NCBI GenBank assembly: GCA_000375685.1
Contig: AQVQ01000006.1
Coordinates: forward strand, 1 to 17,021
Direction: 5' to 3'
Length of the DNA: 17,021 nt
From: a crenarchaeote SCGC AAA261-N23
GTDB lineage: Archaea > Thermoproteota > Thermoprotei > Gearchaeales > Gearchaeaceae
The notes under the pieces are model-generated. The model was not told the DNA's origin. It did no database searches and saw nothing but the letters and a program-made list of their open reading frames with translations. The position numbers and the translations under genes are program-made. Each line of letters opens with the position of its first letter. Position 1 is the stretch's first letter. This document shows positions 6,721-13,944 of the stretch, piece after piece.

Positions 6721-6741
6721 TTCTCTATTGTTTATAAAATT

Positions 6742-8313
6742 ATGAGCCAAAAGATAACTTATGTAACACTTCTTGCTGACGAAAAAATACATCCTGAATT
6801 TGAAAGGGCATTAAAGGAAGTTGAAAAGGAATTTGGTAAAACTTATCCTTTGTATATAGGAGATGAAGAAGTTTATACCGATGAAACATTCGTCAAAACT
6901 AGTCCTATAGATACAAGAATTATAATGGGACATTTTCAAAAGGCTAACAGGAAAAATATACAAGATGCCATAGACAAGGCAAAGAAATCTTTTGAAATTT
7001 GGGGTGAACTTGAATACAAAGAAAGAATAAAAATATTTAGAAAAGTTGCAGATTTGCTTGAAGAGAACAAGTTTAAAATTGCTGCGCATATTTGTTATGA
7101 AGTAGGGAAAACGAGATTAGAGGCACTAGCTGAAGTATATGAAGCAATGGATGCAATAAAATATTATTGTAAACTTTACGAAGAAAACGAAGGATACGTA
7201 AAGAGGATGGAAACAGTTGTTCCAGGGGAAATATGCTATAGTGTAGCTAAGCCCTATGGTGTTTGGTTTGTAATTTCTCCTTTCAATTTTCCTCTAATGC
7301 TTGCAAGCGGAATGTGTCTAGGAGCTCTGCTTACAGGAAATACTGTAGTAATGAAACCAGCTTCCGATGCACCATTTGGAGTTCTTTGGCTTTACAAAAT
7401 TTACAGACAAGCGGGAATCCCTGCAGGTGTGATAAATTATCTTACAGGTCCTGGCAATGTATTTGAAGATGAAATAGTTAACAATAAAGATATTGCAGGA
7501 ATAGCTTTCACAGGTTCAAGGGATGTAGGAATGAGATTATATAGAAGGTTTACAAGCTCTCAACCCTATCCTAAACCAATAATCTTGGAAACTGGAAGCA
7601 AAAATCCAGTAATAGTAACTAAAAATGCAAATATTGATAAAGCTGTTGAGGGGACTGTTAGATCAGCCTTTGGTTTTTCAAATCAAAAATGCAGTGCAGC
7701 TTCAAGAGTTTACGTTCAAAAGGAAATAGCCAATGTTTTTACCGAAAAATTAGTAGAAAGAACTAAAAGATTAATTGTAGGTGATCCAAGAAAAAGAGAG
7801 ACCTTCACTGGACCCGTTGTTAATAGAAACGCAGTTGATAAGTTCATGAAATATATTAATGATGCGATAAAGAGTGGAGGAAAAATCTTAATTGGAGGAA
7901 ATGTTATAGAAAAAGATGAATATAAGTATGGTTATTATGTTGAACCTACAATCATCACCTCTCTTCCAAGAAATCATTATCTTTACAAAGAGGAATTATT
8001 TGTTCCAATCTTGTTAATGGATACTTTTGAAACTCTTGATGAAGCTATAAGTTTAGCAAACGACACAGAATATGGCTTAACTGCAGGAATATTCTCCGAA
8101 GATGAGAATGAAATAAAGTACTTCTTCAAAAGGATACAGTTCGGTGTGGTATATGCTAATAGAAGAGGAGGAGCGACAACTGGTGCATGGCCTGGTTCTC
8201 AAACATTCGTTGGCTGGAAGGCCAGCGGCGCAACGGGCAAGGGTGTGGGTGGTCCTTACTATTTGTTGCAGTATTTAAGAGAACAATCTCAGACAATTGT
8301 AAAAGAAAGTTAA
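6742..8313 (+). CDS. rocA: aldehyde dehydrogenase of the RocA (1-pyrroline-5-carboxylate dehydrogenase) type
   Basis: 523 residues, the length of RocA-type enzymes, which oxidise glutamate semialdehyde (from proline or arginine breakdown) to glutamate with NAD(P)+. Seen: the N-terminal PLYIGDEEV block, NFPL, the cofactor-binding FTGSRDVG, general-base Glu283 in LETGSKNP, and catalytic Cys317 in NQKCSAASR. The C-terminal ANRRGGATTGAWPGSQTF followed by GWKASG and GGPYYLLQYLREQ is characteristic of the RocA branch rather than of GAPN or betaine-aldehyde dehydrogenases. It is a single-gene unit with no proline dehydrogenase alongside, so the physiological aldehyde is inferred from family resemblance; archaeal relatives can accept other semialdehydes. 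Divergent from the unknown gene at 6035-6679. Confidence 0.85.
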   Translation: MSQKITYVTLLADEKIHPEFERALKEVEKEFGKTYPLYIGDEEVYTDETFVKTSPIDTRIIMGHFQKANRKNIQDAIDKAKKSFEIWGELEYKERIKIFRKVADLLEENKFKIAAHICYEVGKTRLEALAEVYEAMDAIKYYCKLYEENEGYVKRMETVVPGEICYSVAKPYGVWFVISPFNFPLMLASGMCLGALLTGNTVVMKPASDAPFGVLWLYKIYRQAGIPAGVINYLTGPGNVFEDEIVNNKDIAGIAFTGSRDVGMRLYRRFTSSQPYPKPIILETGSKNPVIVTKNANIDKAVEGTVRSAFGFSNQKCSAASRVYVQKEIANVFTEKLVERTKRLIVGDPRKRETFTGPVVNRNAVDKFMKYINDAIKSGGKILIGGNVIEKDEYKYGYYVEPTIITSLPRNHYLYKEELFVPILLMDTFETLDEAISLANDTEYGLTAGIFSEDENEIKYFFKRIQFGVVYANRRGGATTGAWPGSQTFVGWKASGATGKGVGGPYYLLQYLREQSQTIVKES

Positions 8314-8353
8314 TATATATCCTATTACTAATTTAAAATTTTTCAAATATCTG

Positions 8354-8369
8354 AAGAAAAATTTAAAAA
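8354..8369 (+). promoter_or_regulatory. BRE/TATA promoter of the small gene at 8396
   Basis: AAGAAAAATTTAAA at 8354-8367 is identical to the promoter core of the structured RNA. TATA centre (about 8366) is 30 bases before ATG 8396, giving an almost leaderless message and supporting that the short gene is real. Confidence 0.6.
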
Positions 8370-8395
8370 TTTATAAGATATTATTAAGCAGTTAT

Positions 8396-8611
8396 ATGGT
8401 TAGGAAAGGATACCCTTTGCATGATGACATAAAAAGGGCTTTGCTTTACGTGATGGCAAAGGGGACGTACAAGCCTTTCGAGCTATACAAAGAAGTAAGC
8501 TATATCTTGGAGAAGTGGGGCTTTTATACAGGGCATATAAATGTAAAAAAGGTTTGGAAAATTTACCTTGAGCTAACAAAGAGCAATTACATTAAGTTAA
8601 AGTTGAAATAA
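8396..8611 (+). CDS. small basic hypothetical protein, possibly winged-helix-like
   Basis: 71 residues, very basic (many Lys/Arg), no cysteine. The pattern of a short N-terminal segment, helix DIKRALLYVMAKG, helix ELYKEVSYILEKWG, a turn FYTGHINV and a longer helix KKVWKIYLELTKSNYI ending in a short strand-like tail resembles a compact helix-turn-helix or winged-helix protein, but I recognise no named family. A strong promoter lies at the right distance, which is the best evidence that it is expressed. The last 20 bases overlap the end of the convergent nicotinate phosphoribosyltransferase gene. DNA binding is inference. Confidence 0.65.
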   Translation: MVRKGYPLHDDIKRALLYVMAKGTYKPFELYKEVSYILEKWGFYTGHINVKKVWKIYLELTKSNYIKLKLK

Positions 8612-9779
8612 CTTTCAATTGATTTAAAACATAATTTTTTACTTCTTTTTCGCTTTTGACTTCTCTAATAATTTTCCCGTTTTCTATGTATTTTTTCAAC
8701 AATGCATCCATATTACCGCCACATTTTGGGCATTTTTCAGGAGGAGGATCATTAAAAAGTTTTATTTCATCGTTAAAGCAATTCTTACACCTATAAACTT
8801 GTTTTCTCCCTGGAAGTTTTCCTCTTTTTGAGTAGGGCTTACCTTCTTTTTCAACTATATCGAACGCTAAATCTATTGAAGGAGGAAATGAAATTGAAGT
8901 ACCTATCCCATATATATCTACGAGATCTCTTGTTTGCAATATTACGTTCTCGTCGACACCGCTACTTAATACTATTTTTGTTTCTTTCAATCCATTCATA
9001 TCAAGTATCCACCTTATTTCTTGAAGTAGTTTCCTTATATCCCCCCTTCTTGAAGCAGGGGTATCAATTCTCACACCCGCTAATCTTTCCTTTAAAAGCT
9101 GGGCGGCCATCAGGACCTCAGTTCTTTCATCATACATAGTGTCACATAACATTATTCTTGGAACATCCTCTTCTATAACTTCATCAAACGCCTTCCATGC
9201 GTCTTTAACATCATCGAATAACAATGTTAGTTCGTGAGGCATAGTACCAATAGGTTTTTCACCAATTATTTTAGCGCCTAAAACTCCTGAAACAGCATCG
9301 CATCCACCTATATAAGCAGCTCTATCAGCCATAGGAGAAATAGCTGGATGTAAAGCTCTTATTCCAAAGAAAATTATCGTTTTAGACATCGCTAAAATCT
9401 TACACCTTGCAGCTTTTGTTGCTATGCTTATATTATGTCTAAATATGCCATCTATAATAGGTTCATAGATTCCAAATTCTCCATAAGGGCCTCTTACACT
9501 TAATATTGGCTCATAAAGCCTAAAAACTGTACCTTCATCCATTGCATAAACATCCACTCTCTTTCCTTCAAATATATTCAATACTTCAGGTAAGCCACAC
9601 ATAACAGCCCAGCTATAATCTTTTGGGAAATTATATGCGTGCACATCCATAGTTACAAGGGTATTTAGTTTGTTTTTTTCTTTCAGTATTTTGTAGGTTC
9701 TTAGATAATAAATATCAGTTGCTGTTCCATTCAATATATCATCTATTGATGCTAATGGAAAAAATGGCTCTCTTTTCAT
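8592..9779 (-). CDS. pncB: nicotinate phosphoribosyltransferase, archaeal form with zinc-knuckle tail
   Basis: 395 residues. It makes nicotinate mononucleotide from nicotinate and PRPP, the entry step of NAD salvage. Seen: the N-terminal substrate-channel segment with TDIYYLRTY, FGIRALHPAISP, GTMPHELTLL, and the phosphate-site region ending in LSSGVDENVI and YGIGTSIS. The C-terminus has CxxC-x15-CxxC (Cys331, 334, 350, 353), matching the zinc-knuckle-like domain known from the Thermoplasma acidophilum enzyme. It is therefore closer to the archaeal short form than to the bacterial PncB. Other members of this fold (quinolinate or nicotinamide phosphoribosyltransferases) fit less well. It stands alone, divergent from the acyl-CoA dehydrogenase with only 55 bases between the start codons. 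Confidence 0.88.
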   Translation of the reverse strand: MKREPFFPLASIDDILNGTATDIYYLRTYKILKEKNKLNTLVTMDVHAYNFPKDYSWAVMCGLPEVLNIFEGKRVDVYAMDEGTVFRLYEPILSVRGPYGEFGIYEPIIDGIFRHNISIATKAARCKILAMSKTIIFFGIRALHPAISPMADRAAYIGGCDAVSGVLGAKIIGEKPIGTMPHELTLLFDDVKDAWKAFDEVIEEDVPRIMLCDTMYDERTEVLMAAQLLKERLAGVRIDTPASRRGDIRKLLQEIRWILDMNGLKETKIVLSSGVDENVILQTRDLVDIYGIGTSISFPPSIDLAFDIVEKEGKPYSKRGKLPGRKQVYRCKNCFNDEIKLFNDPPPEKCPKCGGNMDALLKKYIENGKIIREVKSEKEVKNYVLNQLKVISTLT

Positions 9780-9800
9780 TGTATTTAAAATATTAATATT

Positions 9801-9811
9801 GTTTTAAAAAC
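9801..9811. promoter_or_regulatory. near-palindromic TATA element shared by two divergent genes
   Basis: gttttaaaaac reads as a TATA-like box on both strands. Its centre (9806) is 27 bases from the nicotinate phosphoribosyltransferase ATG (9779, minus) and 29 bases from the acyl-CoA dehydrogenase ATG (9835, plus), the right spacing for leaderless transcripts in both directions. Other A/T-rich stretches in the gap are too close to one ATG or the other. Confidence 0.5.
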
Positions 9812-9834
9812 TATATCAGACACTTATAAAATAA

Positions 9835-11040
9835 ATGATGGAATTCGAATTATCAAACGAAGAAAGAATATTTTTAGATACCTTGAGTAACATTCTGGAG
9901 AAGGAGTTAAAGCCAATAGCTAAGGAAATAGATTCAAATAGAAAAGAAATATACGGAGTTTTTAAAAAGTTAGGGGATCATGGTTTCTTAGGTCTTCTAA
10001 ATAGTGAAAAGTATGGGGGTGCAAATGCTTCAATGAAGATCGCTGTGCTTGCAGCTGAGCAAATTGGTAAAAATGATCCAAGTTTGGCTACAGCGGTTCT
10101 ATTTCTTTTAAATACTGCATGGTCAACAATAGTTGAAAAGTATGGCAAAGAAGAAGTAGCTGAAGAATATATAACTAAAATGGCCAAGGGAGAAGCCTTT
10201 ATAGGAATATGTTCTACGGAACCAACAGGAGGCTCAGATGTTGCATCAATAAGAACAGTGGCTAAAAAAGAAAATGAAAACTACTACATCTCAGGAGAAA
10301 AAATCTACATAAGTGGAGTAAAAGAAATTTTAGAAACAGATGGAGGACTTGTAACTTTAGCAAAAACGGATATTGAAAAAGGAAGCAAAGGAATCTCCGC
10401 TTTATTTATACCTTTAAAAAAAGTATCAGGATTTGAATTTTTCAAAATAGAAAACATGGGAAGAATGGGTGTTTCGACATCAATTCTTAAATTCAATAAC
10501 TTAGAGATAAATCAAAAGTATCTATTGGGTGAAGAGAACAAAGGCTTCTATTATGCAATGGAAGGTTTTACAACTGCTAGAATAATGGTAGCAGCATCTT
10601 GCATAGGAGCTGCAGAAGCTGTGTTGGAATTAGGAATAGATTATATAAAAAAGAGAGAGGCATTTGGTAAACCAATAGCTAAATATGAAGGCATTCAATT
10701 TCCTCTATCAGATTTGTATACAAAACTTGAAGCTGCAAAGTTACTTGTATTAAAAGCAGCTCATGTTTATGATAGTATGAAGAAAAACCAAGCAAGTAAA
10801 AGCGAGGTTGCAAAATATTCAGCCATGAGCAAGTTGCTGGCTCCACAGATTGGGATAGAAATAATTAGCGAGGTTATGAAATGGCTTGGTGCATATGGTT
10901 ATACAAAGGATGCAGGAGTAGAAATGGCTTTAAGAGGTATGTTTTCCTATTATGTAGGCGCTGAGGGAACACCTAATATAATGAGGATAATAATAGCAAG
11001 GGAAATTCTAGGCAGAGAATTCCTTCCTTATAGAGATTAG
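9835..11040 (+). CDS. acyl-CoA dehydrogenase
   Basis: 401 residues, family-typical. This FAD enzyme introduces the alpha-beta double bond in an acyl-CoA thioester, passing electrons to ETF. Seen: N-terminal helical domain, the FAD-binding CSTEPTGGSDVASIRT region (about 125-140), the middle beta-domain segment ISGEKIYISG, the C-terminal helices with KREAFGKPIAKYEGIQF, and GAEGTPNIMR, where Glu377 matches the usual catalytic base at the position known from medium-chain and butyryl-CoA dehydrogenases. Chain-length specificity cannot be told. The ETF operon follows on the opposite strand with a four-base 3' overlap. No thiolase, hydratase or ligase is next to it, so it may serve amino-acid-derived or short acyl-CoAs rather than a full beta-oxidation cluster. 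A second ATG at 9838 makes the exact start uncertain by one codon. Confidence 0.93.
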   Translation: MMEFELSNEERIFLDTLSNILEKELKPIAKEIDSNRKEIYGVFKKLGDHGFLGLLNSEKYGGANASMKIAVLAAEQIGKNDPSLATAVLFLLNTAWSTIVEKYGKEEVAEEYITKMAKGEAFIGICSTEPTGGSDVASIRTVAKKENENYYISGEKIYISGVKEILETDGGLVTLAKTDIEKGSKGISALFIPLKKVSGFEFFKIENMGRMGVSTSILKFNNLEINQKYLLGEENKGFYYAMEGFTTARIMVAASCIGAAEAVLELGIDYIKKREAFGKPIAKYEGIQFPLSDLYTKLEAAKLLVLKAAHVYDSMKKNQASKSEVAKYSAMSKLLAPQIGIEIISEVMKWLGAYGYTKDAGVEMALRGMFSYYVGAEGTPNIMRIIIAREILGREFLPYRD

Positions 11041-12008
11041 CTTTCAGTCAAAAATTTTTCATATTTCTTTTTAACTTTCTTAGCTAGTACAGGTAAAATC
11101 TTATATAAGTCACATATTGCTATATAATCTGCGTAGTTTACGATATTAGATTCTGGATCTGTTACGATCGCTAGTATTTTTTCAGATTTTAAAATTCCAG
11201 CAATATGAAAAGGCTCGCCCGATATTCCTATTCCTACATATAACTTAGGGCTTACCCTTATTCCAGATACTCCTATCCACTCATCAAACCATTTTTTTCT
11301 AGTAGATAGAAATCTTGTACAACTTACTTCAGCTTTTAAAAAATTTGCAATTTCAAAAATGTACTTTAAATCATTCTTATCTTTGAGAGCCTCACCAACG
11401 CTTATAATGACTTTAGCGTTTTTAAGCTCGTTTATTCTGGGATTTAGTTTTTTAGTTTGTCTTATTAATACTCTTGATACATTAGTGTTAACAACCATTT
11501 CTTCAAATTCCCTTTTTCTATCCAGCTTTGAAATATAGCTGGTTTCTGAATCCAGCAGGGTTAAAATAAAGGGTATATCGGTTTCATAGGTTGCTTCATA
11601 AACTCCACCTGCAAAATCCCTTTTAACAATTAATTTCTTATCCAAAATCTTGAGTTCTTTAACATCGAGCATAGCTGGTATGTTCAATTTAGATGAAAGT
11701 TTTACAGCCATTTCCTTAGAAGCTAAAGAGGAATTGAAAACAAAGAGGTCAGGCTTATATTTCTTATAATAATCCATTAAAGCCAAAGAAAACGCTTCAG
11801 AATCATATTTCATTAGAAGAATGTTTGAAAGCAAGATTATTCTATCAGTATTCAGACTTGATTTAAGAATTTCTATTTCATCTTCTTTATAATAATATTT
11901 GAATAGAATAGTATGAATTTCTGCACCGATTTGGTCAGCAATTTCGCTGGATTTCTTTACTAATTTAATTAATTCTTCTATATTGTCGGAAATACATGCA
12001 ATGATCAT
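11037..12008 (-). CDS. etfA: electron transfer flavoprotein alpha subunit
   Basis: 323 residues. With ETF beta it forms the soluble FAD carrier that takes electrons from acyl-CoA dehydrogenases. The C-terminal FAD domain (about 195-323) is clear: VSPKLYVGIGISGEPFHIAG corresponds to the family VaPkLYiAcGISGaiQHlAG segment, followed by AIVTDPESNIVNYADYIAICD. A TR in SCTRFLSTR stands where the family usually has SR near the flavin. The N-terminal half is poorly conserved, as is usual, and the family QvGqTGk stretch is changed to IGVSGIR. Its start overlaps the beta stop by four bases (ATGA), a tight operon. Assignment to the alpha subunit is firm; partner dehydrogenase is inferred from the neighbour. 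Confidence 0.9.
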   Translation of the reverse strand: MIIACISDNIEELIKLVKKSSEIADQIGAEIHTILFKYYYKEDEIEILKSSLNTDRIILLSNILLMKYDSEAFSLALMDYYKKYKPDLFVFNSSLASKEMAVKLSSKLNIPAMLDVKELKILDKKLIVKRDFAGGVYEATYETDIPFILTLLDSETSYISKLDRKREFEEMVVNTNVSRVLIRQTKKLNPRINELKNAKVIISVGEALKDKNDLKYIFEIANFLKAEVSCTRFLSTRKKWFDEWIGVSGIRVSPKLYVGIGISGEPFHIAGILKSEKILAIVTDPESNIVNYADYIAICDLYKILPVLAKKVKKKYEKFLTES

Positions 12009-12763
12009 TTTGCAGATTTTTCAAAAATTTCGAGAATTTTTTCACTTAATTCATTATAATCGTTAAAATAGATGATTTTTCTTTCCCTTTGCTGTTCTAT
12101 CTTATTTATACTTGATATTTTAATTTTCTTAGATAACTCTTCAGGTTTGATTCCTAAAAATTTCGCATCCCATTTTAATATTGGCTTGTTTACTTTTTCA
12201 ATTTCTTCATATGCTATATTGTATAATTCAAATGGATTCAAATCGATTGTAACCACAACGACCACAGGAACTCTCGCTTCACAAATTAAGATCTTATCTT
12301 CAACTCTTTTTTCACAAACTATTTTGCTATCTTCATTCCATAATCTAACAACATTTGAGATGTGTGGTAATCCTAACTTATCTGCAACAATTATTCCCAT
12401 TTGCCCATTCATTGAATCTACCGATACGTCGCCGAACATGATAACATCATATGCTTTCGATTTCCTTATTGCTGCTATAGCTACTTTAGCTTTAGATAAT
12501 GTATCCAAATCTTCAAAAATTGGATCACTGATTAGTACCGCGGAATTTGCTCCTAAAGCTAATGCTTCCTTTAATACATCGATAGCTTTTTCATTGGCAA
12601 TAGAAAATACATTAACCTCACCTCCATAGTATCTAACAAGTTTAATCGCTTCAACTAAAGCACATTTATCTGGATAATTCATAAAGAACTCGTATTTTTC
12701 TTTATTCCTCAAATTATCGAAGTAACTTGTTTGAACTGGTTTGATGAATACAGCTATTCTCAT
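12005..12763 (-). CDS. etfB: electron transfer flavoprotein beta subunit
   Basis: 252 residues, the usual size. It pairs with ETF alpha. Seen: N-terminal MRIAVFIKPV, the ALALGANSAVLISD motif, the nucleotide-binding region GDVSVDSMNGQMGIIVADKLG (signature of ETF beta, where a bound AMP or, in bifurcating types, a second FAD sits), and a later DLNPFELYNIAYEEIEKVNKP segment equivalent to the family PRyps stretch. The sequence does not allow a firm call on bifurcating versus ordinary ETF. First gene of the etfBA operon; a TATA box at 12787-12794 gives a leaderless start. The 44-base gap to the archaemetzincin gene upstream contains this promoter. Confidence 0.9.
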   Translation of the reverse strand: MRIAVFIKPVQTSYFDNLRNKEKYEFFMNYPDKCALVEAIKLVRYYGGEVNVFSIANEKAIDVLKEALALGANSAVLISDPIFEDLDTLSKAKVAIAAIRKSKAYDVIMFGDVSVDSMNGQMGIIVADKLGLPHISNVVRLWNEDSKIVCEKRVEDKILICEARVPVVVVVTIDLNPFELYNIAYEEIEKVNKPILKWDAKFLGIKPEELSKKIKISSINKIEQQRERKIIYFNDYNELSEKILEIFEKSAK

Positions 12764-12786
12764 ATTGTATTTTAATTTTCTCGCAT

Positions 12787-12794
12787 AATATAAA
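12787..12794 (-). promoter_or_regulatory. promoter of the ETF operon
   Basis: On the minus strand TTTATATT (complement of 12787-12794) is centred 27 bases before the etfB ATG at 12763, the spacing seen in several other genes here. Confidence 0.55.
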
Positions 12795-12807
12795 CTTGAA
12801 TGATATC

Positions 12808-13308
12808 CTAGATGATTCCTAACTTTTTCCTACAATCTTCACAAAATTTGTAAGATTTGTTATCAGTATCGAATATTGAATTACTGAAGTACATTACGCA
12901 ATTCTTGTTTAAACAATGGCTTAATCCAACCAAATGTCCTATTTCATGTACCGCCTCCTTTTTGCATCTTTGACAGTATAGCTCTTGTTGTGCATTTATT
13001 TTTAGTCTGTAGGTTGATATAATAGCTAATTTGCCCATTGCAAGTCCGAAAACGTAATTTAGATAAGACACAAAGATATCTTGGTCATAGACTATGAGTG
13101 TATAAAATAAATAATTTTCTAAACGCCTATTCTCCTCTAATAGCTTAATTGCATCAAATTGATTTCTTCTTGAATCGTATGCTTTGCTAACATTTATTTT
13201 AGTATGATATAATTCGACAGGTGCTGAATAAACTTCACTAAGCGCTTCTAAGATGCATTTCTCAGCCAACTCATCTTTATATGTAAAGAAAATTCTAATC
13301 TTATTCAT
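12808..13308 (-). CDS. amzA: archaemetzincin-family zinc metalloprotease
   Basis: 166 residues, within the short archaeal range. It is a predicted cytoplasmic zinc protease of the metzincin clan; its substrate is unknown. Seen: HEIGHLVGLSHC at 121-132, giving zinc ligands His121, His125, His131 and catalytic Glu122; then Cys132-x4-Cys137, the Met-turn Met139, and CEDC (Cys156, Cys159) for the second, structural zinc. This reproduces the archaemetzincin signature HExxHxxGxxHCx4CxM followed by CxxC. An additional CQRC (Cys112, Cys115) lies just before the HExxH motif. No signal peptide. Minus-strand A/T boxes upstream (13338-13347 or 13326-13333) are at slightly unusual distances, so its promoter is unclear. 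It sits in line with etfB, with 44 bases between. Confidence 0.92.
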   Translation of the reverse strand: MNKIRIFFTYKDELAEKCILEALSEVYSAPVELYHTKINVSKAYDSRRNQFDAIKLLEENRRLENYLFYTLIVYDQDIFVSYLNYVFGLAMGKLAIISTYRLKINAQQELYCQRCKKEAVHEIGHLVGLSHCLNKNCVMYFSNSIFDTDNKSYKFCEDCRKKLGII

Positions 13309-13548
13309 TTGTTCAATCAGTTTCTATATAAGAATTGAAAATTTTAACCTTAATCCGTTAAGGATAAGCTTTGGTACTCTCTAATATTAAACTCCAAATA
13401 GCTAAGGATTTCTTAAAGACAAAGCTAACTTATCTCACAAATCTATTCAAGAATGAATTATTAAAGTCTAGACTTTTTCTATTAATAAATCATTTTAACA
13501 TTGATTTCATTCATAGAATAGCATTTCCTAAAATCTTAAATAATAATT
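13309..13548. other. 240-base gap with a small palindrome and no convincing gene
   Basis: A/T-rich spacer between the archaemetzincin gene start and the Hjc gene end. It contains CCTTAA-tccg-TTAAGG (13348-13363), a perfect 6-bp inverted repeat upstream of archaemetzincin that could be an operator, next to a TATA-like aattttaa (13340-13347). A reading frame starting with TTG at 13371 runs through much of the gap, but its composition is not gene-like and it runs into the Hjc gene. I see no RNA gene in it. Confidence 0.4.
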
Positions 13549-13896
13549 TTAAGGAATCCAATCGCTATTGCTTACATCATCTACATAGTAATCATTTACT
13601 TCAGTTACCCTTTTAAAAACCCACGCTTTGTTTTTAAACTTAACAGCTATTACAGCTTCTTTTTGTCTATAATAATCAAATAAATCTAACCATTCAAACA
13701 AATTTGCTACCTGATCCTTGATAATTTTTATTTTCTTTCTTTTCGTAAATTTAACTTCAAAAACTGCAAGCCTCTCTCCTTTTGTAGCTATAACATCAAG
13801 AATACTTGCAGGTATTCTTCTACTTTTCCATCCATTTTCCTTAAGAATCTGAACAAGCTTTCTTTCATATGCTTTTCCTTTAGCCTTGAATGACAT
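13549..13896 (-). CDS. hjc: Hjc-like archaeal Holliday junction resolvase with shortened loop
   Basis: 115 residues. Archaeal Hjc cuts four-way DNA junctions in recombination and repair as a dimer of PD-(D/E)XK nucleases. Seen: KGKAYERKLVQILKENGW with Glu11, RRIPAS, LDVIA with Asp34, and FEVKF with Glu47 and Lys49, together the expected metal site. In Sulfolobus Hjc about seven more residues separate the PAS motif from the catalytic Asp, so this protein has a shortened loop; a related resolvase-like nuclease of other specificity is possible. The start is ATG 13896; the upstream TTG at 13902 would be a weaker start. Divergent from the tRNA synthetase gene with 48 bases between them. Confidence 0.82.
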   Translation of the reverse strand: MSFKAKGKAYERKLVQILKENGWKSRRIPASILDVIATKGERLAVFEVKFTKRKKIKIIKDQVANLFEWLDLFDYYRQKEAVIAVKFKNKAWVFKRVTEVNDYYVDDVSNSDWIP

Positions 13897-13912
13897 AAAC
13901 AATAAAATTATC

Positions 13913-13926
13913 GATTATAATTAATA
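13913..13926. promoter_or_regulatory. overlapping TATA boxes for the divergent hjc and ileS genes
   Basis: ttataatt (13915-13922, plus) is centred about 26 bases before the ileS ATG at 13945. aattaata (13919-13926), read as TATTAATT on the minus strand, is centred about 27 bases before the hjc ATG at 13896. The boxes overlap, so only one promoter may be occupied at a time. The AAAGGAG at 13937-13943 is one base from the ileS ATG, too close to act as a normal ribosome binding site. Confidence 0.45.
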
Positions 13927-13944
13927 TTATTCATTTAAAGGAGC

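Noticed and set aside
12072..12629. 185-codon plus-strand frame opposite etfB
   Set aside because: It mirrors the conserved ETF beta gene; its Ser/Thr/Ile-rich composition is typical of an antisense shadow.
13371..13616. 81-codon plus-strand frame beginning with TTG
   Set aside because: Rare start codon, no recognisable or gene-like composition, and its end runs over the antisense Hjc coding region; the TATA-like box nearby may be chance in A/T-rich DNA.
13937..13943. Shine-Dalgarno site of ileS (AAAGGAG)
   Set aside because: Only one base separates it from the ATG, and the TATA position predicts a leaderless or nearly leaderless transcript.
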